A stretch of DNA of 12,865 nucleotides, from positions 1 to 12,865 of the forward strand of contig NZ_CAMHRZ010000078.1 in assembly GCF_946187255.1 (NCBI RefSeq), in the 5' to 3' direction. The notes under the pieces are model-generated. The model was not told where the DNA came from and searched no databases. It was given only the letters and a program-made list of their open reading frames with translations. Within the stretch, counting starts at the first letter, position 1, and each line of letters begins with the position of its first letter. Positions 1 to 7,834 of this stretch are shown piece after piece. Origin of the DNA: an uncultured Ruminococcus sp. (GTDB lineage: Bacteria; Bacillota; Clostridia; Oscillospirales; Ruminococcaceae). A program made the position numbers and the translations under genes.

Positions 1-44
1 GGATATAACTGTACGAATATTTACACAATATGTAATAGATTTTT

Positions 45-73
45 GCAGCAGACGGTCTGTCTGCTGCTTTTTT
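45..73 (+). terminator. Intrinsic terminator of an upstream gene
   Basis: A perfect 9-bp stem (GCAGCAGAC at 45-53 with GTCTGCTGC at 59-67) closes a 5-base loop and is followed directly by six T residues. This is the classic rho-independent form. The gene it serves lies outside the window. Bases 1-44 hold nothing else that I can support. Confidence 0.88.
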
Positions 74-93
74 ATGGACAGATAAATATTTCT

Positions 94-122
94 TTAACAT
101 AAGTATATTTTCCGCATAGTAT
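94..122 (+). promoter_or_regulatory. Probable sigma-A promoter for the P-loop NTPase gene
   Basis: TTAACA at 94-99 matches the -35 consensus at 5 of 6 positions. A 17-base spacer leads to TAGTAT at 117-122, which matches the -10 at 4 of 6. It lies between the upstream terminator and the gene, so a promoter is expected here. The -10 box is weak and the exact choice is uncertain. Confidence 0.5.
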
Positions 123-136
123 ATACCATAACAGAC

Positions 137-142
137 AGGAGG
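137..142 (+). promoter_or_regulatory. Ribosome binding site that fixes the NTPase start at 150
   Basis: A perfect AGGAGG lies at 137-142. The in-frame ATG at 144 would leave only 1 base of spacing, whereas the ATG at 150 has 7, so 150 is the start chosen. Confidence 0.85.
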
Positions 143-149
143 TATGTTT

Positions 150-1217
150 ATGTCCGAAAAATACTTTTTGGGCTGCATGACGCAGCAGGGATTTTCCACC
201 GAGTTCGGCAGGCTTATGGAGACAGGCGGCCGTTTTACTTATATCCTTAAAGGCGGTCCGGGAACGGGAAAATCATCGCTGATGAAAAGGGCAGCCGCCG
301 AATTTGAAAAGACAGAGCACGTTGTGCGTTTCTACTGTTCATCCGATCCCGCTTCTCTCGATGCGGTCATGCTGGAGTCCTCGGGGGTACTCATCGTTGA
401 CGGCACTGCGCCCCATGTGTTTGACCCGATATATCCGGGTATCAGGCAGAAGATCATCGATCTCGGCAGCCACTGGGACGAAAGGATACTGGCGGAAAAC
501 AGTGAGAGCATAATAGCCGTTACCGACAGGAACAAGTCTCTCCATGCCAGATCAAAACGTTTTTCTGTGGCGCTTTCAAATGTGCTGAATGACACCTTTA
601 ACTGTGCGATGGGCTGTATCGATGAAGAAAAGCTGGAAGGCTTTCTGACAAGGTCCTGCAAGAAGATACTTGCGGGAAAAGGCAGGGGTCAGGGCTTGCG
701 GGAACTGCGTCAGCTTGCGGCAATGACAGAGTTCGGCATGATGACCATGACCGAGACCCTTGAAAGCTATCAGGATATCATCATCCTGCGGGATGACAAT
801 TACGCCTGCGCACATACTATCTGCGAAAGAACGGCTCAGGAAGCGATGCGGCGCGGATATGATGTTATACTGTGTCCCGCTCACGGTCTCAATAATACAG
901 CCTACGAACACCTCCTTATCCCCGAAACAGGCACTGCGCTTGTCTCCGTTACACCGATGAACGATCTGGATATCACGGCTGAAAAGCAGATAAATCTTGC
1001 ACGTTTTTATGATAAGTCCGCAGCGGCACGTTATCGCGGCAGACTTAAAATGAACAAGACCACCGCCGCAGGTCTGGCAGATGAGGTGTATGCTACGATA
1101 AGATCGGCAAAAGCTGTCCACGATGAGATCGAGAAGTATTATATCGAAGCTATGGATTTTGAAGCAGTGGAAAAGCAGACCGAACAGATCATCGCAGAGA
1201 TAAGAGCAAGAAACTGA
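150..1217 (+). CDS. PRK06851-type duplicated P-loop NTPase with decayed second half
   Basis: This is a soluble P-loop ATPase-like protein of 355 residues, resembling the PRK06851 group found in Firmicutes; its cellular role is not established. The first half carries a full Walker A (GGPGTGKS, residues 35-42, K41) and a hydrophobic strand ending in an aspartate (LIVDGTAPH, 81-89) that fits Walker B. The CSSDP...LD stretch at 63-71 and DGTAPHV are characteristic of the family. The second half repeats the fold: residues 214-271 align almost without gaps to the first P-loop segment (RGYDVILCP...LIPETGTALVSVTP), but the GxxGxGKS signature is replaced by DDNYACAHT. So only one functional nucleotide site is likely. 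The start is set by an AGGAGG at 7-base spacing. The gene has its own promoter and terminator and is not part of the recJ operon. Family assignment is by remembered motif pattern; function is unknown. Confidence 0.85.
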   Translation: MSEKYFLGCMTQQGFSTEFGRLMETGGRFTYILKGGPGTGKSSLMKRAAAEFEKTEHVVRFYCSSDPASLDAVMLESSGVLIVDGTAPHVFDPIYPGIRQKIIDLGSHWDERILAENSESIIAVTDRNKSLHARSKRFSVALSNVLNDTFNCAMGCIDEEKLEGFLTRSCKKILAGKGRGQGLRELRQLAAMTEFGMMTMTETLESYQDIIILRDDNYACAHTICERTAQEAMRRGYDVILCPAHGLNNTAYEHLLIPETGTALVSVTPMNDLDITAEKQINLARFYDKSAAARYRGRLKMNKTTAAGLADEVYATIRSAKAVHDEIEKYYIEAMDFEAVEKQTEQIIAEIRARN

Positions 1218-1229
1218 ATACCCGATATT

Positions 1230-1265
1230 GGTCCCTCTTTGGCTAAAGAGGGATCATTTGTTTAT
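1230..1265 (+). terminator. Probable terminator after the NTPase gene
   Basis: An 11-bp stem (1230-1240 with 1245-1255, one G-T pair) has a GGCT loop. The core is TCCCTCTTT/AAAGAGGGA. The tract that follows is only moderately T-rich (ATTTGTTT), so it may terminate incompletely and let some transcription into the recJ operon. Confidence 0.7.
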
Positions 1266-1315
1266 AATGGATACAAACTTTAGTTATAAATAATAATATA
1301 TTTACGATTTTGGTC

Positions 1316-1344
1316 TTGTAAATTAAGTTCATGAGTGGTATAAT
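1316..1344 (+). promoter_or_regulatory. Promoter of the recJ-rel-hemZ-rlmD operon
   Basis: TTGTAA (1316-1321) is followed by a 17-base spacer and a perfect TATAAT (1339-1344). The -10 is preceded by TG at 1336-1337, making it an extended -10 (TGGTATAAT). Transcription would start near 1350-1352, giving a leader of only about 30 bases with no room for a riboswitch. It is the only good promoter visible before the six co-directional genes. Confidence 0.8.
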
Positions 1345-1366
1345 ATAAAGAAAATCATTTTAAGAT

Positions 1367-1371
1367 GGGAG
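1367..1371 (+). promoter_or_regulatory. Ribosome binding site that fixes the recJ start at 1380
   Basis: GGGAG lies 8 bases before the ATG at 1380. The upstream in-frame ATG at 1365 overlaps this site and has no ribosome binding site of its own. Confidence 0.75.
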
Positions 1372-1379
1372 TATTTCCG

Positions 1380-3416
1380 ATGTACAGATGGAGGATAGGC
1401 AAGATCGATCAGGAAAAGGTGGAGGAATTCAGGCGCAAGACCGATCTTAATAAACTCACGCTAGAGGTGCTTTCAGCAAGAGGCTATAACGATCTTGATG
1501 AGCTGGTGGATTTTTTTACCGAACAGGAGCTTGAAGACCCTTTTGCCATAAAGGATATGGACAAGGCAGTGGAAGCCCTGACAAGTGCAGTCGATTCTTA
1601 TGAGCTTATCTGTGTTTACGGTGACTATGATTGTGACGGTATAACTTCAACATCTATACTGTACAATTATCTTGAAAGTATGGGCGCTAATGTCATGTAC
1701 TTCATTCCCGAGCGGGATGCGGGCTACGGACTTAACAAGAATGCTATCGATGAGCTTGCCGAAAGGGAAGTCAGGATGATAGTGACTGTTGACAACGGCA
1801 TCTCAGCCATTGAGGAAGCCAGGTACTGCCGCGAAAAAGGCATAAGGCTGGTCATTACCGACCATCATCAGCCGGGTGAGGAACTGCCCGATGCAGAAGC
1901 AGTGGTGGATCCCCACAGAGAGGACTGTCCGAGTAAATTCAAGGATCTTTGCGGAGCAGGTGTTGCATTGAAGCTCTGTGCCGCACTGGATGAGGGTAAT
2001 TATGATACGGTCATCGAGCAGTATTCAGATCTTTGCGCAATAGGTACGGTGGCGGATATAGTCCCGCTCAAAGGAGAAAATCGCACGCTGGTGAGAACAG
2101 GTTTCAGATATCTGCCGAATACCGAGATACCCGGACTTGATCTGATGCTGGACAAGCTGAAGATCGACCGTTCTGCGATTGTATCCGAACACGTCGGGTT
2201 CAGGATAGGGCCCGTTATCAATGCTTCGGGAAGATTCGGTTCTCCGACCACCGCTGTCAAGGCTATAATCAGTGAGGATCGCGAGGATGCGGAGAGTTAT
2301 GTGGATACAATGATAACGCTCAACTCTATGCGCAAAAATGCCGAGAAGGATATACTTAACGACATCACTGAGTTTATCAACAGTGATCCGTCTGTGCTGG
2401 ATCACAGGGTAATAGTACTGGCAGGCAAAGGCTGGCATCACGGGATAATAGGTATAGTTGCCTCCAAGGTGCTGGACAGATACAGCAAGCCCACCATAAT
2501 AATCTCTATCGATGAGAACGGCGAGGCAAGAGGTTCCGCAAGATCGGTAAAGGGGCTGCATATCCACGAATGCCTGACCTACTGCAAAGAATATCTTACC
2601 AAATTCGGCGGACATGAGTGCGCGGGCGGTTTTTCACTGGCGGAAAAGGATATCGAAGCATTTACGGCAAAGGTGTATGAGTTTTCCGCAGCCCTTGAAA
2701 AGCCCGCAGTAAAGACCCTTTTCGCAGACAAAGCACTCATGCCGGAGGATATAAGTACCGATATGGTAAAGGGACTCAGCGTCCTTGAACCGACAGGCGA
2801 GGGAAATCCCAAACCGCTTTTTGCGATACTGGGCGCAAGGGTCAGGGATATCATCGGGCTTAAAGATAATGCTCACACCAAGATAACCTTCGATTACGGA
2901 AGGATAACGGCGCAGGCATTGTTTTTCGGCAAGGACCCGAGAACGCTCTGTTTCGGCAGAGGTGACAGCATAGATATGCTGGCTGAACTGGAGATCAATG
3001 TGTTCAACGGCAAGGAATCCGTATCGATAAAGGTCTGTGACCACAGACTGAGCGGCGTAAAGCAGGAGAGATATTTCGCCGCAAAGGATACATACGAAAA
3101 GCTGATGAACGGCGATGAGCTGCCTGTGAATTATGTAAAGAAAATAATCCCCGAAAGAAGTGAACTCGTGGCGGTATACAAATACCTCAACTCCGTCCGT
3201 GAGACAGAGCTGGATACGATGTTCATGAGGCTTTCAGATGATAATATGAATTACTGCAAGCTGAGGATAATCACTGATATATTCAGAGATAAGGGGCTGA
3301 TAGAATACGAGGCTGCTTCGATGAAGATAAAAATGCTGCCCGTGACCAAGAAAGTAGACCTGGAAGAATCCGAGACACTGGTAAAACTTAGATCAATGAT
3401 TGGAAAGGTGGATTAA
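1380..3416 (+). CDS. recJ: Single-stranded-DNA-specific 5'-3' exonuclease RecJ
   Basis: RecJ degrades single-stranded DNA 5' to 3' in recombination, mismatch and base-excision repair, using Mn/Mg ions bound by a DHH phosphoesterase core. The 678-residue product shows DYDCDG (82-87), VDNG (137-140) and DHH (161-163) in the DHH domain. The DHHA1 half follows, with GRFGSP, a GWHHGIIG loop (HH at 353-354) and GGHECAGG (410-417). An OB-fold-like region follows at roughly 450-555, then a C-terminal extension of about 110 residues that is mostly helical, as in Firmicutes RecJ proteins. All metal-binding motifs are intact. The start at 1380 is preferred over 1365 because GGGAG sits at 8-base spacing. 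It is the first gene of the operon, and rel follows after 3 bases. B. subtilis also places recJ near relA, but with apt between them; apt is absent here. Confidence 0.96.
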   Translation: MYRWRIGKIDQEKVEEFRRKTDLNKLTLEVLSARGYNDLDELVDFFTEQELEDPFAIKDMDKAVEALTSAVDSYELICVYGDYDCDGITSTSILYNYLESMGANVMYFIPERDAGYGLNKNAIDELAEREVRMIVTVDNGISAIEEARYCREKGIRLVITDHHQPGEELPDAEAVVDPHREDCPSKFKDLCGAGVALKLCAALDEGNYDTVIEQYSDLCAIGTVADIVPLKGENRTLVRTGFRYLPNTEIPGLDLMLDKLKIDRSAIVSEHVGFRIGPVINASGRFGSPTTAVKAIISEDREDAESYVDTMITLNSMRKNAEKDILNDITEFINSDPSVLDHRVIVLAGKGWHHGIIGIVASKVLDRYSKPTIIISIDENGEARGSARSVKGLHIHECLTYCKEYLTKFGGHECAGGFSLAEKDIEAFTAKVYEFSAALEKPAVKTLFADKALMPEDISTDMVKGLSVLEPTGEGNPKPLFAILGARVRDIIGLKDNAHTKITFDYGRITAQALFFGKDPRTLCFGRGDSIDMLAELEINVFNGKESVSIKVCDHRLSGVKQERYFAAKDTYEKLMNGDELPVNYVKKIIPERSELVAVYKYLNSVRETELDTMFMRLSDDNMNYCKLRIITDIFRDKGLIEYEAASMKIKMLPVTKKVDLEESETLVKLRSMIGKVD

Positions 3417-3419
3417 GCT

Positions 3420-5708
3420 ATGTCAGAGAACAATCGATCCAATAATGATGAGGTGCCGAAAAAGAGCCCGTGTGAAAAAGCGGAGGGCGGACTGAATATA
3501 CCCGCCTATATCGTCAGGGCGAGCAAACAGATATACACCATTGATATGATAATCCAGAAGGTCATTGACAGCGAGAAGCAGTATGACCTGTCGAAGATAG
3601 TTTCGGCTTACGAACTGGCAGAGAAGTATCATCACGATCAGCGCAGAGAATCGGGTGAGCCTTATATATCCCATCCCATTGCGGTAGCTTATATACTGCT
3701 GGAGCTGGGCATGGATACGGATACGGTATGTGCGGCACTGCTGCACGACGTGGTGGAGGATACCGACTGTACGCTGGAGCAGCTGCACAAAATGTTCGGC
3801 ATAGATGTTACGATGCTGGTAAACGGCGTAACAAAGCTGGGCGAGGTGGAGATATTCACCAAAGACGAGCAGAAGGCTGAGAATATCAGAAAGATACTGC
3901 TGGCGATGAGCGAGGATATCCGCGTTATCATAATCAAGCTGGCAGACAGGCTGCATAATATGCGCACCCTGAACTTCTGCCGTGATGACAAGCGCAGGAC
4001 CATCGCCCGCGAAACGATGAATATATACGCTCCTATCGCCCACAGACTGGGTATACGTTCCATCAAGGACGAACTGGAGGATCTTTCGTTTTTCTACCTG
4101 GATCCCTTTGCGCATGAGGAGATCGAGCAGCTGATGGCAATGCGCCGTGACAGCAGAGAAGCGCTGGTGGAGAGCATCAAGGATAAGATCGCTGTGCGCC
4201 TTGCAAAGGAATTCGATCCCGCGCCCACTGTTTCGGGTCGTGTAAAGAGCAATTACGGCATATACAAAAAGGTCTACCGTGACGGCAAGGATATCGACGA
4301 GATCTATGACCGCTACGCTGTCAGAGTTATCGTGAATACGGTAAACGAGTGCTACAACGTGCTGGGTATCATACATGATATGTTCAAGCCCATACCCAAC
4401 CGCTTCAAGGACTATATCTCGACCCCTAAGGCGAATATGTATCAGTCACTGCATACCACCGTCATCGGCAGGGAAGGTATACCCTTTGAAGTGCAGATAA
4501 GGACTTGGGATATGCACCGTATGGCGGAGTACGGTATCGCAGCTCACTGGAAATATAAGGAAGGCGTAAAGAGCAACGCTAAGGATGACAAGCGCCTTGC
4601 ATGGATAAGACAGATCATCGAGAATCAGAAGGAGTCTAACGATGTTGAGGAGATCGTCAGGGCGATAAAGAGCGATCTTTCCCCCGAAGATGTTTTCGCA
4701 TTCACCCCTAAGGGCGACATGATAACGCTGCCTGTGGGTGCTACGGTCATAGATTTCGCCTACGCCATACATACTCAGGTCGGTCACAGAATGAGCGGAG
4801 CAAAGGTCAACGAAAAGATGGTCTCCTACGATCATAAGATCAGCACTGGTGAGATCATTGAGATACTGACTTCAAATGTGCCGGGTCACGGACCTAACAG
4901 GTCGTGGCTGAATATTGCAAAGACCAATGAAGCAAAGTCGAAGATACGTTCGTGGTTCAAGAAAGAGCGCCGCGAGGAGAATATTTTCGAGGGCAGGACT
5001 GCGCTGGAGAGAGAGTTCAGAAAGCACATGATAAGGGTGCCCGAAGACGAACTTGAGGATTTCCTGCGTCTTGATATGAAGCGCCACAACTGTGAAACGC
5101 TGGATGATTTCTTCGCAGCCATAGGCTACGGCGGAGTTCAGCTTTCCAAACTCATGCAGCGCCTGAAGGACAGCTATAAGAAGAAGTACGGCGATAAGTC
5201 GGACGAACAGGAAGAAACGCTGGTCAAGCCCGCAAAATCCTCATCGGGAGTTGTTGTCGATGGCATCAACGACTGTATGGTAAAATTTTCACAGTGCTGC
5301 AATCCTCTGCCGGGTGATGATATAATCGGATTTATCACCAGAGGTCACGGTGTGTCTATACACAAAAAGGACTGTTCAAACTATCTGAACCAGGCGGAGA
5401 AGGGCATAAACACCGACCGCTGGGTCAAGGTAAGCTGGGAGAAGACCGACGGCAAGGGCAAGACTACTTATTTCAAGACCACACTGGATATAATCGCGGT
5501 GGACAGGATCGGACTGCTGGCTGATGTGTCTTCGGCACTGGCAATGGTAAACGTGTTTATATATGAATCGACTTCGAGAGAGCTTAAAAACGGTAATGCA
5601 CTGATGTCGATAACCGTAAGTATCGCGGGAATGGAGCAGCTGAAAACCGTTATCGCCAAGCTGCAGAAGATCAAAAATGTTATCTCGGTCGAGAGAAGCG
5701 GAAAGTAG
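3420..5708 (+). CDS. rel: Bifunctional (p)ppGpp synthetase/hydrolase, Rel/SpoT family
   Basis: Rel makes (p)ppGpp from ATP and GDP/GTP on stalled ribosomes and also hydrolyses it, setting the stringent response. The 762 residues show every expected domain in order. The HD hydrolase has ISHP (H85), LHDVVEDT (H109, D110) and KLADRLHN (D176). The synthetase (about 250-385) has YGIYKK, YQSLHTT and EVQIRT. TGS lies at about 422-484, followed by a helical region. The Cys-rich finger has CCNPLPGD and IHKKDC (C626, C627, C652). ACT lies at about 686-761. The intact HD residues and the RFKD form (328-331) of the RXKD/EXDD motif indicate the bifunctional type rather than a synthetase-only RelA. The N-terminus is about 30 residues longer than usual and hydrophilic. 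AGGTGG at 3406-3411 supports the start. Tight coupling to recJ (3-base gap) means it is transcribed from the promoter near 1340. Confidence 0.97.
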   Translation: MSENNRSNNDEVPKKSPCEKAEGGLNIPAYIVRASKQIYTIDMIIQKVIDSEKQYDLSKIVSAYELAEKYHHDQRRESGEPYISHPIAVAYILLELGMDTDTVCAALLHDVVEDTDCTLEQLHKMFGIDVTMLVNGVTKLGEVEIFTKDEQKAENIRKILLAMSEDIRVIIIKLADRLHNMRTLNFCRDDKRRTIARETMNIYAPIAHRLGIRSIKDELEDLSFFYLDPFAHEEIEQLMAMRRDSREALVESIKDKIAVRLAKEFDPAPTVSGRVKSNYGIYKKVYRDGKDIDEIYDRYAVRVIVNTVNECYNVLGIIHDMFKPIPNRFKDYISTPKANMYQSLHTTVIGREGIPFEVQIRTWDMHRMAEYGIAAHWKYKEGVKSNAKDDKRLAWIRQIIENQKESNDVEEIVRAIKSDLSPEDVFAFTPKGDMITLPVGATVIDFAYAIHTQVGHRMSGAKVNEKMVSYDHKISTGEIIEILTSNVPGHGPNRSWLNIAKTNEAKSKIRSWFKKERREENIFEGRTALEREFRKHMIRVPEDELEDFLRLDMKRHNCETLDDFFAAIGYGGVQLSKLMQRLKDSYKKKYGDKSDEQEETLVKPAKSSSGVVVDGINDCMVKFSQCCNPLPGDDIIGFITRGHGVSIHKKDCSNYLNQAEKGINTDRWVKVSWEKTDGKGKTTYFKTTLDIIAVDRIGLLADVSSALAMVNVFIYESTSRELKNGNALMSITVSIAGMEQLKTVIAKLQKIKNVISVERSGK

Positions 5709-5714
5709 GTCGTT

Positions 5715-6359
5715 ATGAGAGTTATACAGCTTAAACCACTCAGCATTTGCGAAACCAACAGCTATATAGTAGTAAGTGAGCAGAATAATGCAGTTCTGAT
5801 AGACGCACCCTTTGATGCACCGTATATTTTAGAAGAACTGAACTCACATAACTGTACCTTGAAAAAGATCTTCTTAACTCACGGGCATTTTGACCACATC
5901 GGCGCAGTTGCCGATCTGGTCGAAGCTACGGGTTGTGAGGTGTATATCCATCCGATGGACGAAAAGATACTTCGCACAGGAGATGAGATGCTTGCAGTTC
6001 ATTTCAGGTCGAGGGGCTATAAGAGTTACAGCGGTGATGTGACATTATTTACAGAAAATGACATATTGAAGCTGGATGAGCTGGAATTTGATGTACTGGA
6101 AACTCCAGGTCACACACCCGGTTCGGTATGCTTTATATGCGGCGAGACAATGTTTACGGGTGATACTCTGTTCAGAAGATCTATAGGGAGAACAGATCTC
6201 GCAGGCGGAGATATGGACAGGATGAAACGTTCGCTTGCCAGGATCGCAGACCTCGGCGGAAACCTGAAGATATATCCCGGACACATGGGAAGCACCTACC
6301 TTGACGACGAAAGGCGCACAAATCCTTATCTGAGAGAATATGCAGGCGGTGGTATCTGA
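5715..6359 (+). CDS. MBL-fold metallohydrolase, glyoxalase II-like
   Basis: This is a 214-residue cytoplasmic zinc-dependent hydrolase of the metallo-beta-lactamase fold, in the glyoxalase II-like group often found next to rel in Firmicutes. The metal ligands are all visible: THGHFDH (55-61: H56, H58, D60, H61), H133 in ETPGHTPGSV, D150 in FTGDTLF, and H190 in YPGHM. FTGDTLFRRSIGRTD is typical of the group. It lacks the C-terminal domain of true glyoxalase II, so the substrate could be another thioester or a small ester; family membership alone does not settle it. The gene starts 6 bases after rel with only a weak ribosome binding site (TAGGT overlapping the rel stop), suggesting reinitiation from rel. 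Its own stop overlaps the hemZ start (TGATG). Confidence 0.92.
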   Translation: MRVIQLKPLSICETNSYIVVSEQNNAVLIDAPFDAPYILEELNSHNCTLKKIFLTHGHFDHIGAVADLVEATGCEVYIHPMDEKILRTGDEMLAVHFRSRGYKSYSGDVTLFTENDILKLDELEFDVLETPGHTPGSVCFICGETMFTGDTLFRRSIGRTDLAGGDMDRMKRSLARIADLGGNLKIYPGHMGSTYLDDERRTNPYLREYAGGGI

Positions 6360-7834
6360 TGACGTTGATCCTCAGCGGAAACGATTATAAATACGAGCTT
6401 GAGGGTGTAATGAAGCTGTTTATCCCCGCGACCAAATTCAAACACATATTTGCAGACAGGATAGAGCAGGATGAAGATGAATATGTATTTGCAAGAGTAA
6501 AGCAAACAAAAAACACTATCCTACTGTATGTGATCTGCCAATATAATGGTATCAAAAAGCGACAAGGTGAAATACTTTACAAAAACGACAATGCTGAAAA
6601 TTATGACAAGGAATTATACTTGTCAAGAATACTATTCAAGGTTTTATCGGATATTACGGGCATTAAGCCCAAATGGGGCGTGCTGACAGGTATCAGACCC
6701 GTTAAGCGTGTAAATACCTGGCTGAATGACGGTCTGGGTAAAGAGGAGATCTATCAGCGTTTGCAGAATGAGTATTTGTGCAGTAAGGAAAAGTGCGATA
6801 TCGCTTTTGCAACGGCTATGACACAGAAACAGGTGCTGGATACGCTTGATAAAAAATCATTCAGTTTGTATGTTTCGATACCGTTTTGCCCCACACGATG
6901 CTCATACTGTTCTTTTATTTCACAAACTCTTGAAAGCGGGAAAAAGCTGATACCCGAATATATCGATAAAATGTGTCGGGAGATCAGGCACATCGGGCTG
7001 ATGACCAAGCGTCTTGGGCTCAGACTTGACACGGTATACTTTGGCGGCGGGACACCGACTTCTTTAGAGGCACCACAGTTGGCTGCTATAATGAAGTGTA
7101 TCGAACATAGCTTCGATATGTCTTCTGTCAGGGAGTACACAGTGGAGGCAGGAAGACCCGATACGATAACCGAAGAGAAATTAAGGACTATCAAGGAAAA
7201 TGGCTGTACACGAATTTCCATTAATCCGCAGTCGTTAGATCAAAATGTTCTTGATGCGATAGGCAGATCACATTCCATAGAACAGTTCTTTTCCGGTTTT
7301 GAACTTGCCCGTAAGATCGGATTTTCATGCATCAATACCGATGTTATCGCGGGACTTCCAAATGATACTTTGGATGGTTTCAAAAACACCATTGACAAGT
7401 TAATAGACTTGTCACCTGAAAACTACACGGTACACACTCTTTCAATAAAAAGAGCTGCCGTTTTAAATCATTCCGATAAAACAGTTCTTAATAATCCGAC
7501 AGATGATATGGTAGATTATGCCACTTCGCGCCTTTTTGAAAGCGGTTATTCGCCTTATTATCTGTACAGGCAAAAGAATATGGTCGGAAATCTGGAAAAT
7601 ATCGGTTGGAGCAAAAAGGGACAAGAAAGTCTGTACAATATCTATATTATGGAGGAAGTCCAGACGATCATCGCTGTTGGCGCAGGTGCTTCGACCAAAC
7701 TGGTGGATCATCCCCATCGGCTGGAACGTGTTTTCAATTACAAGTTCCCGCTAGAATACAACAGACATTTTGATCTGATGTTGTCCAGAAAAAACGTGAT
7801 AGAGGAGTTTTATGGAAGTACTGAAAAAGAATGA
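6359..7834 (+). CDS. hemZ: HemZ-type radical SAM protein (coproporphyrinogen dehydrogenase family)
   Basis: This is a 491-residue radical SAM protein of the HemZ/HemN/HemW superfamily. HemZ is annotated as an oxygen-independent coproporphyrinogen III dehydrogenase, which decarboxylates coproporphyrinogen III to protoporphyrinogen IX in heme synthesis. A leading region of about 165 residues (GIKPKWGVLTGIRPVKR, 101-117) is typical of clostridial HemZ and absent from HemN. The radical SAM core follows, with IPFCPTRCSYCSF (C177, C181, C184 bind a 4Fe-4S cluster) and VYFGGGTPT (226-234, SAM contacts). The residue after the third cysteine pattern is not the fourth Cys of HemN, so this is not classical HemN. 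The start shares one base with the MBL stop. The last 23 bases overlap rlmD. Parts of the gene look more AT-rich than rel. The biochemical role is unproven in this lineage; a HemW-like heme-handling role is possible. Confidence 0.88.
   Translation: MTLILSGNDYKYELEGVMKLFIPATKFKHIFADRIEQDEDEYVFARVKQTKNTILLYVICQYNGIKKRQGEILYKNDNAENYDKELYLSRILFKVLSDITGIKPKWGVLTGIRPVKRVNTWLNDGLGKEEIYQRLQNEYLCSKEKCDIAFATAMTQKQVLDTLDKKSFSLYVSIPFCPTRCSYCSFISQTLESGKKLIPEYIDKMCREIRHIGLMTKRLGLRLDTVYFGGGTPTSLEAPQLAAIMKCIEHSFDMSSVREYTVEAGRPDTITEEKLRTIKENGCTRISINPQSLDQNVLDAIGRSHSIEQFFSGFELARKIGFSCINTDVIAGLPNDTLDGFKNTIDKLIDLSPENYTVHTLSIKRAAVLNHSDKTVLNNPTDDMVDYATSRLFESGYSPYYLYRQKNMVGNLENIGWSKKGQESLYNIYIMEEVQTIIAVGAGASTKLVDHPHRLERVFNYKFPLEYNRHFDLMLSRKNVIEEFYGSTEKE

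Noticed and set aside
576..1121. Minus-strand open frame of 181 codons opposite the P-loop NTPase
   Set aside because: It overlaps a gene with clear Walker motifs and ribosome binding site and has no family features of its own.
1345..1379. Possible riboswitch or attenuator in the recJ leader
   Set aside because: The predicted leader is about 30 bases, with no stable hairpin or T-run, too short for a known riboswitch.
2025..2615. Minus-strand open frame of 196 codons opposite recJ
   Set aside because: It is a shadow of recJ, and the region encodes the conserved DHHA1 motifs on the plus strand.
3423..4376. Open frame of 317 codons on the minus strand opposite rel
   Set aside because: It lies fully inside rel, whose domains are unambiguous. 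The predicted protein has no recognisable motif and no supported ribosome binding site, and it is a product of codon bias on the opposite strand.
6359..7834. Recent horizontal acquisition of hemZ because parts look AT-richer than rel
   Set aside because: The shift is modest, the gene overlaps both neighbours, and hemZ is a common companion of rel and MBL genes in Clostridia.
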